Below are positions 18,552-27,619 of a stretch of DNA of 64,000 nucleotides, piece after piece. The DNA is from CAVRCT01 sp963719645 (GTDB lineage Bacteria > Pseudomonadota > Gammaproteobacteria > DSM-16500). Position numbers and translations under genes: made by a program. The stretch lies in NCBI GenBank assembly GCA_963719645.1, contig CAVRCT010000005.1, forward strand, positions 62,001 to 126,000. Direction: 5' to 3'. Numbering within the stretch: position 1 is the first letter of the stretch; every line of letters starts with the position of its first letter. The notes under the pieces were generated by a model. That model ran no database searches and was not told where the DNA came from. It saw only the letters and a program-made list of their open reading frames with translations.

Positions 18552-18934
18552 TTTTTATATAAATCCCCCTTGTTCCCAATGGCACTAGCTTAAGAACTGT
18601 CGTCCCGGAATTTAGTAGCTCTTAACGAGCGCCTTTTGCTCGTTTAGAGCTACTTAATGTCCGGGATCCATCTTCAATTTATCGCCCTCTTGCTTTTAAC
18701 TTATATGCTTTAAGCAAAATGGATCCCGGACATTAACTGGCGCTAAATTCGCAAAAAGCGCTCATTAAGCGCCAGTAAATTCCGGGACGACAGTTCTTAA
18801 GCTAGTGCCATTGCCCCTTGTTCCCCCTTTTTCAAAGTGGGAGACCTACTAATCAGCTCTGTGCTTTAATTGCGAAAGCTGCTTAGCAGGTCTCCCACTT
18901 TGAAAAAGGGGAACAAGGGGGATTTATATAAAAA
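18552..18934. mobile_element. Outer palindromic repeat with element B inside its left arm
   Basis: The ends are TTTTATATAAATCCCCC and its inverse. The right part has a further stem (GTGGGAGACCTACTAA with a matching GCAGGTCTCCCAC) around a 40-bp loop. The left arm is split by element B at 18578-18813. It fills the 417-bp gap between hemW and the L,D-transpeptidase and may act as a two-way terminator for these convergent genes. Confidence 0.85.
18578..18813. mobile_element. MITE-like element B, long form (236 bp)
   Basis: Terminal inverted repeats AATGGCACTAGCTTAAG; two internal hairpins (GTAGCTCTTAACGAGCGCC half first, then the GGCGCTAAATTCGC half) separated by an AT-rich centre bounded by GGGATCCAT. 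Flanked by the exact 12-bp direct repeat CCCCTTGTTCCC (18566-18577 and 18814-18825). Confidence 0.9.
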
Positions 18935-18958
18935 GCAGCCGTCATCGAAGTCAAAAAC

Positions 18959-19897
18959 TTAACGCAACCGCACCCCAATTTGATGTGGAATACCATCCGG
19001 TGATTCCGCTAAATACGCAACCATTTGCCAATCAACTAACGTCACTTGACCGCGTGGCAAACGATCCGCAACCAATTTCATGACACCGGCAGGCGTTGCA
19101 TACGGCGCATCGCTGCGCTCACTTAACGGTTCGTGCGCTTCTAAATAGAGAGCATTATCATTCCAAGCGACTTTATCAGGCATATCAATAATCGTCACCG
19201 GTATACCCGCTTCAACCACCGGGAAAAACTGTTTGATATCCGTTTCATGCATTCTAAGACAACCGAAACTCGCGCGACGACCAATGCTTTCGGGATAAAT
19301 AGTGCTATGAATTAAAAAACTGGGAATGCCTAAATAAATTGCGTAAGGACCTAATGGGTTATCTGGGCCCGCAGGCAATACCTTCGGCAATACGATACCT
19401 TGCGTTTCTTTATTCCATTCACGAATATCTTGTGGCGGTATCCAAATAGGGTTTACTTTTTTTCGGGTAATTTTCGTATTCACCACCGGAATTGTTTTGC
19501 CAATTTTGCCGATGCCGATGGGAAATGTCATCACTTCATTGCTGTTGGCGGGAAAATAATAAATCCGCATTTCCGGCAAATTCACAATAATTCCCTGCCT
19601 GGGTAATGGCGGCAATAAAAATTCCGTTGGCACTTTAACGGTTTGTTTAGTGCGAAAACTCGTATTCTCCGATACACCTGGATTCGCTGCTACGACTGCA
19701 TTCAAACCAATATTGTAATGCTGAGCAACCGTGGTTGCTGTATCACCCACTTTGACATCGGTATATTGAACCTGCCCGATTAAAGATTCTTCTGGGGCGG
19801 GCAATGGAAAATTGGCTGCCAATGCACTTGAGCAAGTCAAAACAAATGCACAAAAGCCGGACACGCACGTCCGGCTCACTAATGAAATACACTTCAT
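18959..19897 (-). CDS. Periplasmic L,D-transpeptidase with LysM domain (ErfK/YbiS/YcfS type)
   Basis: 312 residues: signal peptide ending around SSALA (residue 27), a LysM-like peptidoglycan-binding stretch at about 45-90 (DVKVGDTATTVAQHYNI), then a YkuD catalytic domain with His197 (FLIHST) and Cys213 in SFGCLRMH. Enzymes of this class make 3-3 peptidoglycan crosslinks or attach Braun-type lipoprotein to the wall. The second transpeptidase gene ends 14 bp upstream, so the two are probably cotranscribed. Which acceptor it uses cannot be told. Confidence 0.92.
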   Translation of the reverse strand: MKCISLVSRTCVSGFCAFVLTCSSALAANFPLPAPEESLIGQVQYTDVKVGDTATTVAQHYNIGLNAVVAANPGVSENTSFRTKQTVKVPTEFLLPPLPRQGIIVNLPEMRIYYFPANSNEVMTFPIGIGKIGKTIPVVNTKITRKKVNPIWIPPQDIREWNKETQGIVLPKVLPAGPDNPLGPYAIYLGIPSFLIHSTIYPESIGRRASFGCLRMHETDIKQFFPVVEAGIPVTIIDMPDKVAWNDNALYLEAHEPLSERSDAPYATPAGVMKLVADRLPRGQVTLVDWQMVAYLAESPDGIPHQIGVRLR

Positions 19898-19911
19898 AAC
19901 TATTCGATTCC

Positions 19912-20616
19912 TTAACCGACTAAATATTTTGAATGATTAAGCCAATGACGATCAGGATAATACGCAAATACTAACGAACCGTCTTTGATGGTATTAATCA
20001 GTGGTCTTACTACATTTTCACCCACCGCAAAACAACCCCAGCTGCGGCCTAGTGTTCCATATTTTTTGGCAACCTGCGAATCCGCATACCAAGCGCCGTG
20101 AAACACAATATCACGTCGAAATGCATTGTCATTAATGCCCCGCTCCAATCCTCTCACGCGTAATGAATAACCATTGCCGCCGACATAAGGATCGCTGGTT
20201 GTGACAAACACACCAATGCTTGATTTTAAACTGCCATTTTGATTTGAGAAAGAGGTTGCGTTTTGTCCGCCGCTATTTTTACCATGCGTCACCCAGGTAT
20301 TAAATAAGACACGTTGCTTGATTAAATCCACGACGAGCAAGCGACGATCTGCTGATGAGCGGCCATAGTCAACAATGGTTAATAATTGTTTATGGATATA
20401 ACCTTGCTGACGAGCTTTGCTATACGCTTTTAAAGCCAGCTTGATCACGGTAGGATTAAAGTCGCTGGCTTGACTGGAAATAATTGCCAATTCTTTACTG
20501 ACCCACGCTCTTGTGCCTAACGATTCATTATTGGATTCTGCCGAGAAAAAAGAAAAAGGGCCCCAACCAACAATACCTAAAAATGCGAAAACAAATACAA
20601 TATGCTTCAATTTCAT
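19912..20616 (-). CDS. Murein L,D-transpeptidase, YkuD_2-type catalytic domain
   Basis: 234 residues with an N-terminal hydrophobic signal segment (5-25). The catalytic segment is VFHGAW (His173) followed by GRSWGCFAV (Cys195), the arrangement of the YkuD_2 family, which differs from the classical domain of its neighbour. It is likely exported and acts on the wall. It precedes the LysM transpeptidase on the minus strand with 14 bp between them, giving a two-gene wall-crosslinking unit. Confidence 0.85.
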   Translation of the reverse strand: MKLKHIVFVFAFLGIVGWGPFSFFSAESNNESLGTRAWVSKELAIISSQASDFNPTVIKLALKAYSKARQQGYIHKQLLTIVDYGRSSADRRLLVVDLIKQRVLFNTWVTHGKNSGGQNATSFSNQNGSLKSSIGVFVTTSDPYVGGNGYSLRVRGLERGINDNAFRRDIVFHGAWYADSQVAKKYGTLGRSWGCFAVGENVVRPLINTIKDGSLVFAYYPDRHWLNHSKYLVG

Positions 20617-20921
20617 GAGTTCACTGTACCTCTAAAGTTTATTTGTGCTAATTTACGATTTACTTGAAGTACGCCCTGATAATGAACATCCTGTGCAAAA
20701 TCATGTCTCTTACTCAATCTGAATAACTCTCAGATTTTCATATAATTTTCATTTCAGGGAGCGCTTTATATGGCCTAAATCTCTGCCTAGAGCCCTGCAT
20801 AATACTGGCTTTATGGTTCAATGTCAAAAGAATTGTTCAAAATATGCTCAGGTTGTTGTTAAATAACCACAAAAAAACGATGGCCGTTGCTACCAGAACA
20901 AGGTATATTTTCGAGACTTTT

Positions 20922-20927
20922 TATAAT
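20922..20927 (+). promoter_or_regulatory. Possible -10 element ahead of the small lipoprotein
   Basis: TATAAT 22 bp before the ATG at 20950; no good -35 at the right distance. The rest of the 333-bp gap 20617-20949 shows no gene. Confidence 0.3.
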
Positions 20928-20949
20928 CATCCCTTAAGGAAAGCCCCAC

Positions 20950-21084
20950 ATGAAAAATTTGACGCTTGTTTTGAGTATTATCGCCGCTGCATTCGTTTTA
21001 GCAAGCTGCGCTAGCAACACCGCTGAAACAGCTCCCGCTCAAACTGCGACGCATGGACATCATGATTACAAAGGTGAAAAATAA
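20950..21084 (+). CDS. Small lipoprotein, 44 residues
   Basis: Reads MKNLTLVLSIIAAAF, then lipobox LASC with Cys20 as the lipidation site, then an Ala/Thr-rich tail ending HGHHDYKGEK. AAGGA stands 9 bp before the ATG. The mature part is only 25 residues with a His-rich patch. This resembles entericidin-like or other tiny envelope lipoproteins in size, but I recognise no family. It is followed by a perfect 11-bp hairpin. Between divergent wall transpeptidase genes and ddl, so an envelope role is plausible. Confidence 0.7.
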   Translation: MKNLTLVLSIIAAAFVLASCASNTAETAPAQTATHGHHDYKGEK

Positions 21085-21094
21085 TCGCTAAACT

Positions 21095-21121
21095 CAGATT
21101 CCCGCGAAGTGCGGGAATCTG
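21095..21121 (+). terminator. Hairpin after the small lipoprotein gene
   Basis: CAGATTCCCGC, loop GAAGT, GCGGGAATCTG. A perfect 11-bp stem without a continuous T tract, so termination may be weak. It ends 24 bp before the ddl start. Confidence 0.6.
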
Positions 21122-21145
21122 ATCTCTCTGTAGGTTTGAATAACT

Positions 21146-22306
21146 ATGACATCTTCTTCTGAAAAAATTCGCGTTGCTGTTTTATACGGTGGTCGCTCCG
21201 GCGAACACGAAGTTTCTTTAATGTCGGCGACCAACGTTATTCAATACCTGGATCGTTCCAAATTTGAAATCATTCCCATCGGCATTGATAAAGAAGGCGC
21301 CTGGTTTTTAGGTGATGATGTCTTCAAAAAAGGAATTCCGCAGCACACCCAATTAAAATTATTGCGCGAATCAGAACGCATGCTGTTTAATCCTGAATTG
21401 ATTGGCAAACAACTGCAACACGTTCAACCCACCGGACTACTGCCTCAAACCAAAAATGCTAAACGCATTTTTGATGTTATCTTCCCGGCTATTCACGGTG
21501 TGCTCTGCGAAGATGGCACGGTGCAAGGTTTATTGGAATTAGCCGATGTGCCCTATGTAGGCTGCGGTGTTTTAGCGTCAGCCATTGGTATGGATAAAGA
21601 TGTATCGAAACGCCTGATTAAAGCAGCCAATATTGACACCCCTCACTACCTGGTTTTTAAAATTGGGCAATGGATGCATGAAGCCGATACACTCTGCCAA
21701 CGCATTCAACAGGAATTAACATTTCCTGTTTTTGTCAAACCCGCCAACACGGGTTCGAGTGTCGGCGTCGAAAAAGTCAAAGATGCCACGCAATTAAAAA
21801 AAGCCATAGAGAACGCTTTTCAATACGATACCAAAGTATTAGTTGAACAAGGTATTGACGCCATTGAACTTGAAGTGGCCGTCCTCGAATCACTCAACAG
21901 TGGCGCAGAACCCATTGTCAGTGTCGTCGGTGAAATCAGACCGTCGCACGAATTTTATTCTTATGCCGCAAAATATTTAGATGAGAAGGGTGCAGAATTA
22001 TTTATTCCAGCCGATATTTCTCAAGACTTAAAAGAACACGTTCGTAACACAGCACGTGACATTTTTAACACGTTAGAATGTGAAGGGATGGCGCGCGTTG
22101 ATTTATTTTTAGAACGCGGCACGAACAAAATTTATTTTAACGAAGTCAATACACTCCCCGGCTTTACCCAAATTAGTATGTATCCTAAATTAATGGGTGC
22201 TTCTGGCATCAGTTATTCGGACTTGCTAACTCATTTGGTTCAATTGGCCATTCAGCGTCACGCAAATAAAACTAAATTATGCCGAGAATATGTTTCGGAT
22301 AATTAG
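21146..22306 (+). CDS. ddl: D-alanine--D-alanine ligase
   Basis: ATP-grasp ligase making the D-Ala-D-Ala dipeptide of peptidoglycan. 386 residues, longer than the 300-residue DdlB found in mur clusters and in the DdlA size range. VAVLYGGRSGEHEVSLMSA at the N-terminus, HGVLCEDGTVQGLLE, KPANTGSSVGVEK and NEVNTLPGFTQISMYP are family motifs. It stands outside the division/cell-wall cluster, next to L,D-transpeptidases. Confidence 0.95.
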   Translation: MTSSSEKIRVAVLYGGRSGEHEVSLMSATNVIQYLDRSKFEIIPIGIDKEGAWFLGDDVFKKGIPQHTQLKLLRESERMLFNPELIGKQLQHVQPTGLLPQTKNAKRIFDVIFPAIHGVLCEDGTVQGLLELADVPYVGCGVLASAIGMDKDVSKRLIKAANIDTPHYLVFKIGQWMHEADTLCQRIQQELTFPVFVKPANTGSSVGVEKVKDATQLKKAIENAFQYDTKVLVEQGIDAIELEVAVLESLNSGAEPIVSVVGEIRPSHEFYSYAAKYLDEKGAELFIPADISQDLKEHVRNTARDIFNTLECEGMARVDLFLERGTNKIYFNEVNTLPGFTQISMYPKLMGASGISYSDLLTHLVQLAIQRHANKTKLCREYVSDN

Positions 22307-22349
22307 GGTCTCTGTTGCCACTAGTACATTGAGTCATTAGAATTCCTGC

Positions 22350-22390
22350 TTGTTTGAATAAAATTATTTGTTATACTTGATAGCTATCAA
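22350..22390 (+). promoter_or_regulatory. Promoter and palindromic operator of the toxin-antitoxin operon
   Basis: TTGTTT (22350-22355), 16 bp, TATACT (22372-22377), directly followed by the perfect 14-bp palindrome TTGATAGCTATCAA (22377-22390). The palindrome overlaps the last base of the -10 and covers the start point. This suits autoregulation by the DNA-binding antitoxin encoded second. Confidence 0.55.
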
Positions 22391-22404
22391 CAGGTGATAA
22401 GTAC

Positions 22405-22776
22405 ATGTCTCAAAAGAAAAGCATTGATGCGCTGCTTGATTTAGATGGCGTTATCATCGAGCAAGCTGGAAAACACTGGACAAAATTTGAGGTGCGGCTC
22501 CTACCAAAAACCACAGAAGAAATACCTCATGGCATCCGCTATAGTTTAACTCTTCATGATAGCCATGGTAACCGCATTATGGGCTATGATAATGCTCATG
22601 CTGTTAAAGCAAAAAATAAGCGTTATCACAATGGCAGGAAAACATATGATCATCGCCATCGACACGCTGAAGATAAGGGTATTCCATATGAATTTATTGA
22701 TGCGCACCAATTGCTTAAAGATTTTTGGACTGAAGTCGACAAGATACTTAAAGCACTTGACTTAGACGAGGAATAA
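22405..22776 (+). CDS. TumE-like toxin of a type II toxin-antitoxin pair
   Basis: 123 residues, basic and His/Lys-rich in the middle (KAKNKRYHNGRKTYDHRHRH), with an N-terminal strand-rich region (KFEVRLLPKTTEEIPHGIRY). The DHRHRH segment and overall size fit the TumE (DUF6516) toxin family as I know it; the biochemical activity is not evident from sequence. It is followed 2 bp later by a helix-turn-helix partner, the usual gene order for this family. Confidence 0.7.
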   Translation: MSQKKSIDALLDLDGVIIEQAGKHWTKFEVRLLPKTTEEIPHGIRYSLTLHDSHGNRIMGYDNAHAVKAKNKRYHNGRKTYDHRHRHAEDKGIPYEFIDAHQLLKDFWTEVDKILKALDLDEE

Positions 22777-22778
22777 AC

Positions 22779-23165
22779 ATGAAGACGATAAAAATTGGCA
22801 TTATGTCGCAAAAAGAAATCCGTGAACGAACACTTGCGATTGCGCGCGGCGAATATAAGCCCAAGCCAGATGAACCTAAAATTTGGTTTACATCAATCCG
22901 TTCACTTGCCGAAGTGTTAAGTGATGACAATCAAGCACTGTTACAGATTATTACAGAGAAGAAGCCCGGCTCTATACGTGAACTGGCAGATATTACTGGG
23001 AGACAATCGAGTAATCTATCTAGGACATTAAAAACATTATCTGCTTATGGCTTTGTAAAGCTTGAAAAGCTTAACAAAATAGTATGTCCTGTCGCTAAGA
23101 CAACTAAATTTAATGTGATTTTTGGTGTACATTGGAAAAAACAACGAATTGATAAGAGCGCATAG
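22779..23165 (+). CDS. Helix-turn-helix antitoxin/regulator (TumA-like)
   Basis: 128 residues. Residues about 60-105 (SIRELADITGRQSSNLSRTLKTL) form a winged helix-turn-helix of MarR/ArsR flavour. GAGGA is 6 bp before the ATG. As the DNA-binding partner of the preceding TumE-like protein it should neutralise the toxin and repress the operon through the palindrome at 22377-22390; this is inferred from gene order and fold. Confidence 0.72.
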   Translation: MKTIKIGIMSQKEIRERTLAIARGEYKPKPDEPKIWFTSIRSLAEVLSDDNQALLQIITEKKPGSIRELADITGRQSSNLSRTLKTLSAYGFVKLEKLNKIVCPVAKTTKFNVIFGVHWKKQRIDKSA

Positions 23166-23301
23166 TAATTGATTTAATAATAAGACCGTCGCCGATCCCT
23201 GAACAAATGACAGCACTTACTCGCAAAAAATACCTATACCGCCCAAGTTTAAGCGTTTAAAATTGATCCCTAATACACTCTTAAATTAATAGGATGTAAA
23301 C

Positions 23302-23790
23302 ATGATGCAGTTATTTGCTATTGTCGCCATGTCAGAGAATCGCGTGATTGGGAAAGATAATAAATTACTCTGGCATTTACCTGCCGATTTAGCGCATTTC
23401 AAACGAGTTACAATGGGCAAACCCATTCTGATGGGGCGCAAAACATTTGAATCCATTGGTCGCCCTCTACCGGGGCGTTGCAATGTCATTATTACGCGCA
23501 ACAAAGATTATCATGCAGAAGGCTGCGTCATTGTTAATTCTCCTCATACGGCATTGGAAGCCGTTGCTGATTCTGATGAAGCATTCGTGATTGGCGGCGC
23601 TGAGCTATATCAACTGTTATTACCCAAGGTGCAACGAATTTATTTGACGGTTGTGCATCATCATTTTAATGGCGATGCGTATTTCCCTGAGATTGATTTA
23701 ACCGAATGGACAGAGTCTCATCGGATTGATCATAAGGCAGATGAAAAAAATAATTATCCGTTTAGCTTTGTTATGTTGGAGCGTAAGTAA
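23302..23790 (+). CDS. folA: Dihydrofolate reductase
   Basis: NADPH-dependent reduction of dihydrofolate to tetrahydrofolate, needed for thymidylate and purine synthesis. 162 residues. AMSENRVIGKDNKLLWHLP, MGRKTFESIGRPLPGR and VIGGAELYQ are the substrate and cofactor motifs. It starts ATGATG after AGGATG, so either ATG may be used. It is monocistronic, followed by hairpin D. The family is the trimethoprim target; no resistance-type change can be judged by eye. Confidence 0.97.
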   Translation: MMQLFAIVAMSENRVIGKDNKLLWHLPADLAHFKRVTMGKPILMGRKTFESIGRPLPGRCNVIITRNKDYHAEGCVIVNSPHTALEAVADSDEAFVIGGAELYQLLLPKVQRIYLTVVHHHFNGDAYFPEIDLTEWTESHRIDHKADEKNNYPFSFVMLERK

Positions 23791-23807
23791 GAAAAAATGC
23801 GTTTAAA

Positions 23808-23903
23808 CTGAGCCGCGACCGTCAGGGAGTGTCGCCCACGATGAATTGATCGATGCGAGAAAATCGGATCGCCGGTGATCGCTCCCTGACGGTCGCGGCT
23901 CAG
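23808..23903. repeat. Hairpin repeat D
   Basis: Perfect 22-bp arms starting CTGAGCCGCGACCGTC and inverse, around a 52-bp middle. It separates the convergent folA and orphan genes, where it may stop transcription from both sides. Related copies are at 37644-38000 (three in tandem) and 56535-56631. Confidence 0.9.
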
Positions 23904-23921
23904 TTCGGTCGCGGCTCATCG

Positions 23922-24539
23922 TTATTTGATTGAATGCAGTCTCTGCGCTGGATCAACTATATTAAAGTGGCAACTCACCGAAAAACCTCTTTGGCATTCA
24001 CTGGTTTTTGTATTGAAAATAAATTCTTGGCACAACCCAGCTGGCAAATGCTCATCTTTAAACACGTAATCATAAACCATGTCATTTGGGAAAATGGATT
24101 GATAAATGATAACCTTGGTGATTGCCTCCGGCGTAGGATCATTTTGCGCTGCCATACAGGCTTTCACTCTGACAAAACCCTCTTGCAGTGTTAATGCAGG
24201 TAATTTACTTTGAGGGAATGAACTCACACCAATCCAAGGGAAATCATACGTTGCGTGCTTCACACTGGTTTGATCCGCTGTAAATTCCGTCATTGAAGTA
24301 AATTGCTCTGGATCAGTAACACCAATCGCGATGAAGTCAGTAAAGTCACTCACCTGAGTTGTGCTGGCGTTTGGATCTTTCAACTGAGCGATTAAATTCA
24401 CCGCTTTATTGACGCCGATTAATTTGGTTAAATCAGCCTGTTTTAAAATATCATCGACGCTGACAGGTGGCTCCGCGTAACTCGTTCCACAAACAACTAT
24501 TGCAGAGAGGATTGCGAAACGTTTAACAAAAGTTTGCAT
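23922..24539 (-). CDS. Secreted protein of unknown function
   Basis: 205 residues with a clear signal peptide ending TSYA (about residue 22). The mature part has four cysteines in the last third (KACMAA, LCQEF, SECQRG, VSCHF), which could form disulfides in the periplasm or outside the cell. I do not recognise the family. It is monocistronic, with about 190 bp to the next gene upstream. The codon pattern looks like that of its neighbours. Confidence 0.7.
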   Translation of the reverse strand: MQTFVKRFAILSAIVVCGTSYAEPPVSVDDILKQADLTKLIGVNKAVNLIAQLKDPNASTTQVSDFTDFIAIGVTDPEQFTSMTEFTADQTSVKHATYDFPWIGVSSFPQSKLPALTLQEGFVRVKACMAAQNDPTPEAITKVIIYQSIFPNDMVYDYVFKDEHLPAGLCQEFIFNTKTSECQRGFSVSCHFNIVDPAQRLHSIK

Positions 24540-24726
24540 AATGATGTCCTTATTTTTGGATGTTTAAAAATGACAAGAAACAATTTTCTTGGTTGCAAAA
24601 ACATTGATGAATGCTAGCACTTCACTTAACTGTTTAGAAGAAAATTTAAGGATGACAGCCCTTTCTTTTATGTAAACGCACTCTGTAAAAGCATGTCGAT
24701 ATAACACTCTCTCATGAAGGAATAGA

Positions 24727-26025
24727 TCAACTTTGTCGATAAGAAACACTCAACGAAGAAGCGCTCACTCCGACATCTTTAGGAGCGACTGCATCTGATT
24801 TACTCTCTGGTACGGTGGATATATTTTCTGATGCAACAAAATCAGCAGATGGCCTTTCGCTTGCAGCGTTGCCCTTACCCAGTGGAACTACATCAGCATA
24901 CTGTAGAACAAGCTGTTGCAGAACAACCGGGAACGTATTTTGCATCAAGCCTGCCATGGTTGATTTAAAAATTTCTTTCGTTTTTTCTATCACTAATAAT
25001 GCCTGTATCTCATCCGGCTTAAGTTTTTGCTTTATATTAAATGCATTTAACTCAACTAATGAAGCAATCCCAGCGGCATTCTGGGCATTCACTTCGATAG
25101 TGAATGTTTCAGTGCTTGTTACCTTATATGATTCGTTAGGAACAAGTTCAATTACTTTGCTATCGTCATACACCCTCCAGAATGTTTCACGCCTATACGC
25201 TCGACGAACTCTCGAGTCACCAATATAAAAGCTCTTCTTTTCATATCGATATGCTATGATCAAACAGCGTTGTCTATCTTGATTTTCAGTCACACTCAGA
25301 GAATACCCTTCAGAAGTCTCTACAGGAAACTCCGGCTGCACAGCTGACCAGGCTCTCTGTATTGGCTGCAAGTCAAATAGCGCTTTTAATGTCTGATTTA
25401 TTTTCAGCGGCTCTACAATACACTCCCCTTTTATGCCGTGTTGAGAAGATTGATGTATTGTTTCATGATTTTTAACAACTATACTTTCAACCTGTTGCAG
25501 CAATTTTTCCTTTTCCTTTTTCTTGTTAGTAAACCCAGCACAAGAAGCAAGCGCGACAAATGGGCTAGCTAAAAATGTTAAAAAAGCACTACACGAAACT
25601 GATGCGATATAAAGTGATACCCGAAGGGCTGCGAAACAAGCGTAAGATACAAAACCCAGTATAACGATCGCGATACCCGCTAGAATGTAGCCGGCTTTAG
25701 ATTTAGCGTCGAGATGCTTAAAATCAATTTGCTGAAGATTTTTGAATGCCTCATAAGAAAATTGTCCAGCGTTTTGTAAAGCAAAATCAATACACGTTAC
25801 GGGAAATACCAAATAATCAAATAGACCTAATTGGATTTCCGACCCTCTCATTTTTCCCCGGACTGTATCAAATACAGCACCTAAATTATCCCAAAAAGAA
25901 TACGTTGGCAAATTTCTTGCTGTGTATTCGCTATCCTCTAAATAATCAAAAGCCGATTGAGCAAATGGATTCGTCTCAATATAAATTTTTCCTTTCTTAT
26001 TTCGTAATCCACTGAAAATTCGCAT
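24727..26025 (-). CDS. Orphan protein with membrane hairpin, effector-like
   Basis: 432 residues with no family that I recognise. Residues about 115-170 hold two long hydrophobic segments (GYILAGIAIVILGFVSYACF and IASVSCSAFLTFLASPFVAL), followed by a Lys/Glu-rich stretch and a soluble region with alternating strands. The C-terminal 50 residues are Ser/Ala/Asp-rich and look disordered. Orphan proteins with a central membrane hairpin and polar tail are common among type IV secreted effectors of Legionellales, but that role is speculation here. It is monocistronic, flanked by non-coding DNA on both sides. Confidence 0.6.
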   Translation of the reverse strand: MRIFSGLRNKKGKIYIETNPFAQSAFDYLEDSEYTARNLPTYSFWDNLGAVFDTVRGKMRGSEIQLGLFDYLVFPVTCIDFALQNAGQFSYEAFKNLQQIDFKHLDAKSKAGYILAGIAIVILGFVSYACFAALRVSLYIASVSCSAFLTFLASPFVALASCAGFTNKKKEKEKLLQQVESIVVKNHETIHQSSQHGIKGECIVEPLKINQTLKALFDLQPIQRAWSAVQPEFPVETSEGYSLSVTENQDRQRCLIIAYRYEKKSFYIGDSRVRRAYRRETFWRVYDDSKVIELVPNESYKVTSTETFTIEVNAQNAAGIASLVELNAFNIKQKLKPDEIQALLVIEKTKEIFKSTMAGLMQNTFPVVLQQLVLQYADVVPLGKGNAASERPSADFVASENISTVPESKSDAVAPKDVGVSASSLSVSYRQS

Positions 26026-26300
26026 GATTATTCAACCTGATAGTTGTGATGGTAGGATTGTAGATCCCGATAGCTTCTTATTGATAATTTTGATTTCTTA
26101 TTATGCTTTTTGAATATTAAGGTAATATTAAGAATATGCCAATGGCGCCCCTAGCTAGGCAAGTTCTTAAGAAAATCTTTTGCTAATTTTCAGAAATTTG
26201 CGGGAGATGCTTCGGCGCAAACAGCGCCCCCAAAGAACTTCGATGAAAGCGTTTGATTTTTTGTAACCGCTCTATCGGTATCTCTAGAGAAAAATTTAAT

Positions 26301-26687
26301 TTTTTATACAAATCCCCCTTGTTCCCAATGGCACTAGCTTAAGAACTGTCGTCCCGGAATTTACTGGCGCTTAATGAGCGCTTTTTGCGAATTTAGCGCC
26401 AGTTAATGTCCGGGATCCATTTTGCTTAAAGCATATAAGTTAAAAGCAAGAGGGCGATAAATTGAAGATGGATCCCGGACATTAAGTAGCTCTAAACGAG
26501 CAAAAGGCGCTCGTTAAGAGCTACTAAATTCCGGGACGACAGTTCTTAAGCTAGTGCCATTGCCCCTTGTTCCCCCTTTTTCAAAGTGGGAGACCTTCTA
26601 AACAGCTCTGTGTTTTAACAGTGAAAGCTGCTTAGAAGGTCTCCCACTCTTGAAAAAGGGGGAACAAGGGGGATTTGTATAAAAAAA
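26301..26687. mobile_element. Outer palindromic repeat with element B inside its left arm
   Basis: The ends TTTTTATACAAATCCCCC and inverse match the copy at 18552, including the distal stem GTGGGAGACCTTCTAA with AGAAGGTCTCCCAC. Together with 26026-26300, which shows nothing recognisable, it fills the 785-bp gap between the orphan gene and apaH. Confidence 0.85.
26327..26562. mobile_element. MITE-like element B, long form (236 bp)
   Basis: Same ends as the copy at 18578, but the interior is in the opposite orientation (CTGGCGCTTAATGAGCGC half first). Flanked by the exact 12-bp direct repeat CCCCTTGTTCCC (26315-26326 and 26563-26574). Confidence 0.9.
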
Positions 26688-26810
26688 GAAGTTCTTATTA
26701 GATCTTTACCCTCTCTTTTTTCGGGTGCTTGAGTGCTCAGGATGATAGACCCTTGTTTTGCGTCCATCCCAATTAACGAACGACTGACGCTGAAATTACG
26801 CAACCAGAAT

Positions 26811-27619
26811 TTATTTACAAGAAACACTAAATTTTTTTTGATCCTCTAAGCGCATAGCGCTCAGACAATAACCCCACACGCAACCCGTATCTAATGCAAA
26901 TACATCGGGTGTGTTAGTGATGCCGCCCAGTGCTGCCCAATGACCAAAAATTATTTTAATATCAGCGCTGCGTCGATTGGGAATTTTAAACCAGGGAATT
27001 AAATCCGCGGACACGTTCAGCATGTTTTCTTTTGTCATCAAATCCAAACTGCCATCCGCAAAACAAAAACGTGCGCGAGTAAAATAATTGACGATGCAGC
27101 GAATCCGTTCCCATCCTTGCAATGATTCATCCCATGCGTTAGGAAAATTACCATACATCTGTTGAAAAAAATCAGTCGCATGCTCTCCGCGTAAGATGAC
27201 TTCAACTTCATGGGCTAAATTTTTAGCTATTTGCAAATCCCAGCTCGGTGCAAAACCGGCATGGATCATGGCCACATTAAATTGCTTATCATAGTGCAGC
27301 AAGGGTTGTTGTTGCAGCCACGTCGAATAATTCTTCACGATCAGGCGCTGCTAAAATAGATTGGAGAGTATCATTGTGCCAACCTCGATGCGCACCTTTC
27401 GACATCGCTAAAAGATGCAAATCATGATTACCTAAGACAACCACTTTGTGCGGCAAATTGTTTTATAAAGCGCAATGTTTCTAATGATTGTGGGCCGCGA
27501 TTGACTAAATCACCGGTAAACCACAACACATCGCTGCTCGAATCAAAACGGATTTTATCCAGTAAATTCTCTAATGCAGAAAAACAACCTTGAATGTCAC
27601 CTATTGCATACGTTGCCAT
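26811..27619 (-). pseudogene. apaH: Diadenosine tetraphosphatase ApaH, two frameshifts
   Basis: Hydrolyses Ap4A to two ADP. The start MATYAIGDIQGCFSAL and the C-terminal 170 residues (VAMIHAGFAPSWDLQ, IFGHWAALGG, FALDTGCVWGYCL) are well conserved. The reading frame breaks near 27456, where one extra T pushes the frame to a stop just before the metal-binding VLGNHDLHLLA, and again near 27325. Removing one base at each place restores a full-length ApaH. No in-frame stop is otherwise needed. The start overlaps the end of ksgA, as in the usual ksgA-apaH pair. It is either a young pseudogene or consensus errors. Confidence 0.8.

Noticed and set aside
21095..21121. Riboswitch or attenuator controlling ddl
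   Set aside because: A single short hairpin right after the lipoprotein stop is better explained as its transcript end.
24564..24749. 61-residue minus-strand open frame between the two orphan genes
   Set aside because: No ribosome site, overlaps the end of the larger orphan gene, and no recognisable composition; treated as non-coding.
26615..26827. 70-residue minus-strand open frame next to apaH
   Set aside because: It lies mostly in the outer repeat's distal stem and has no family resemblance or ribosome site.
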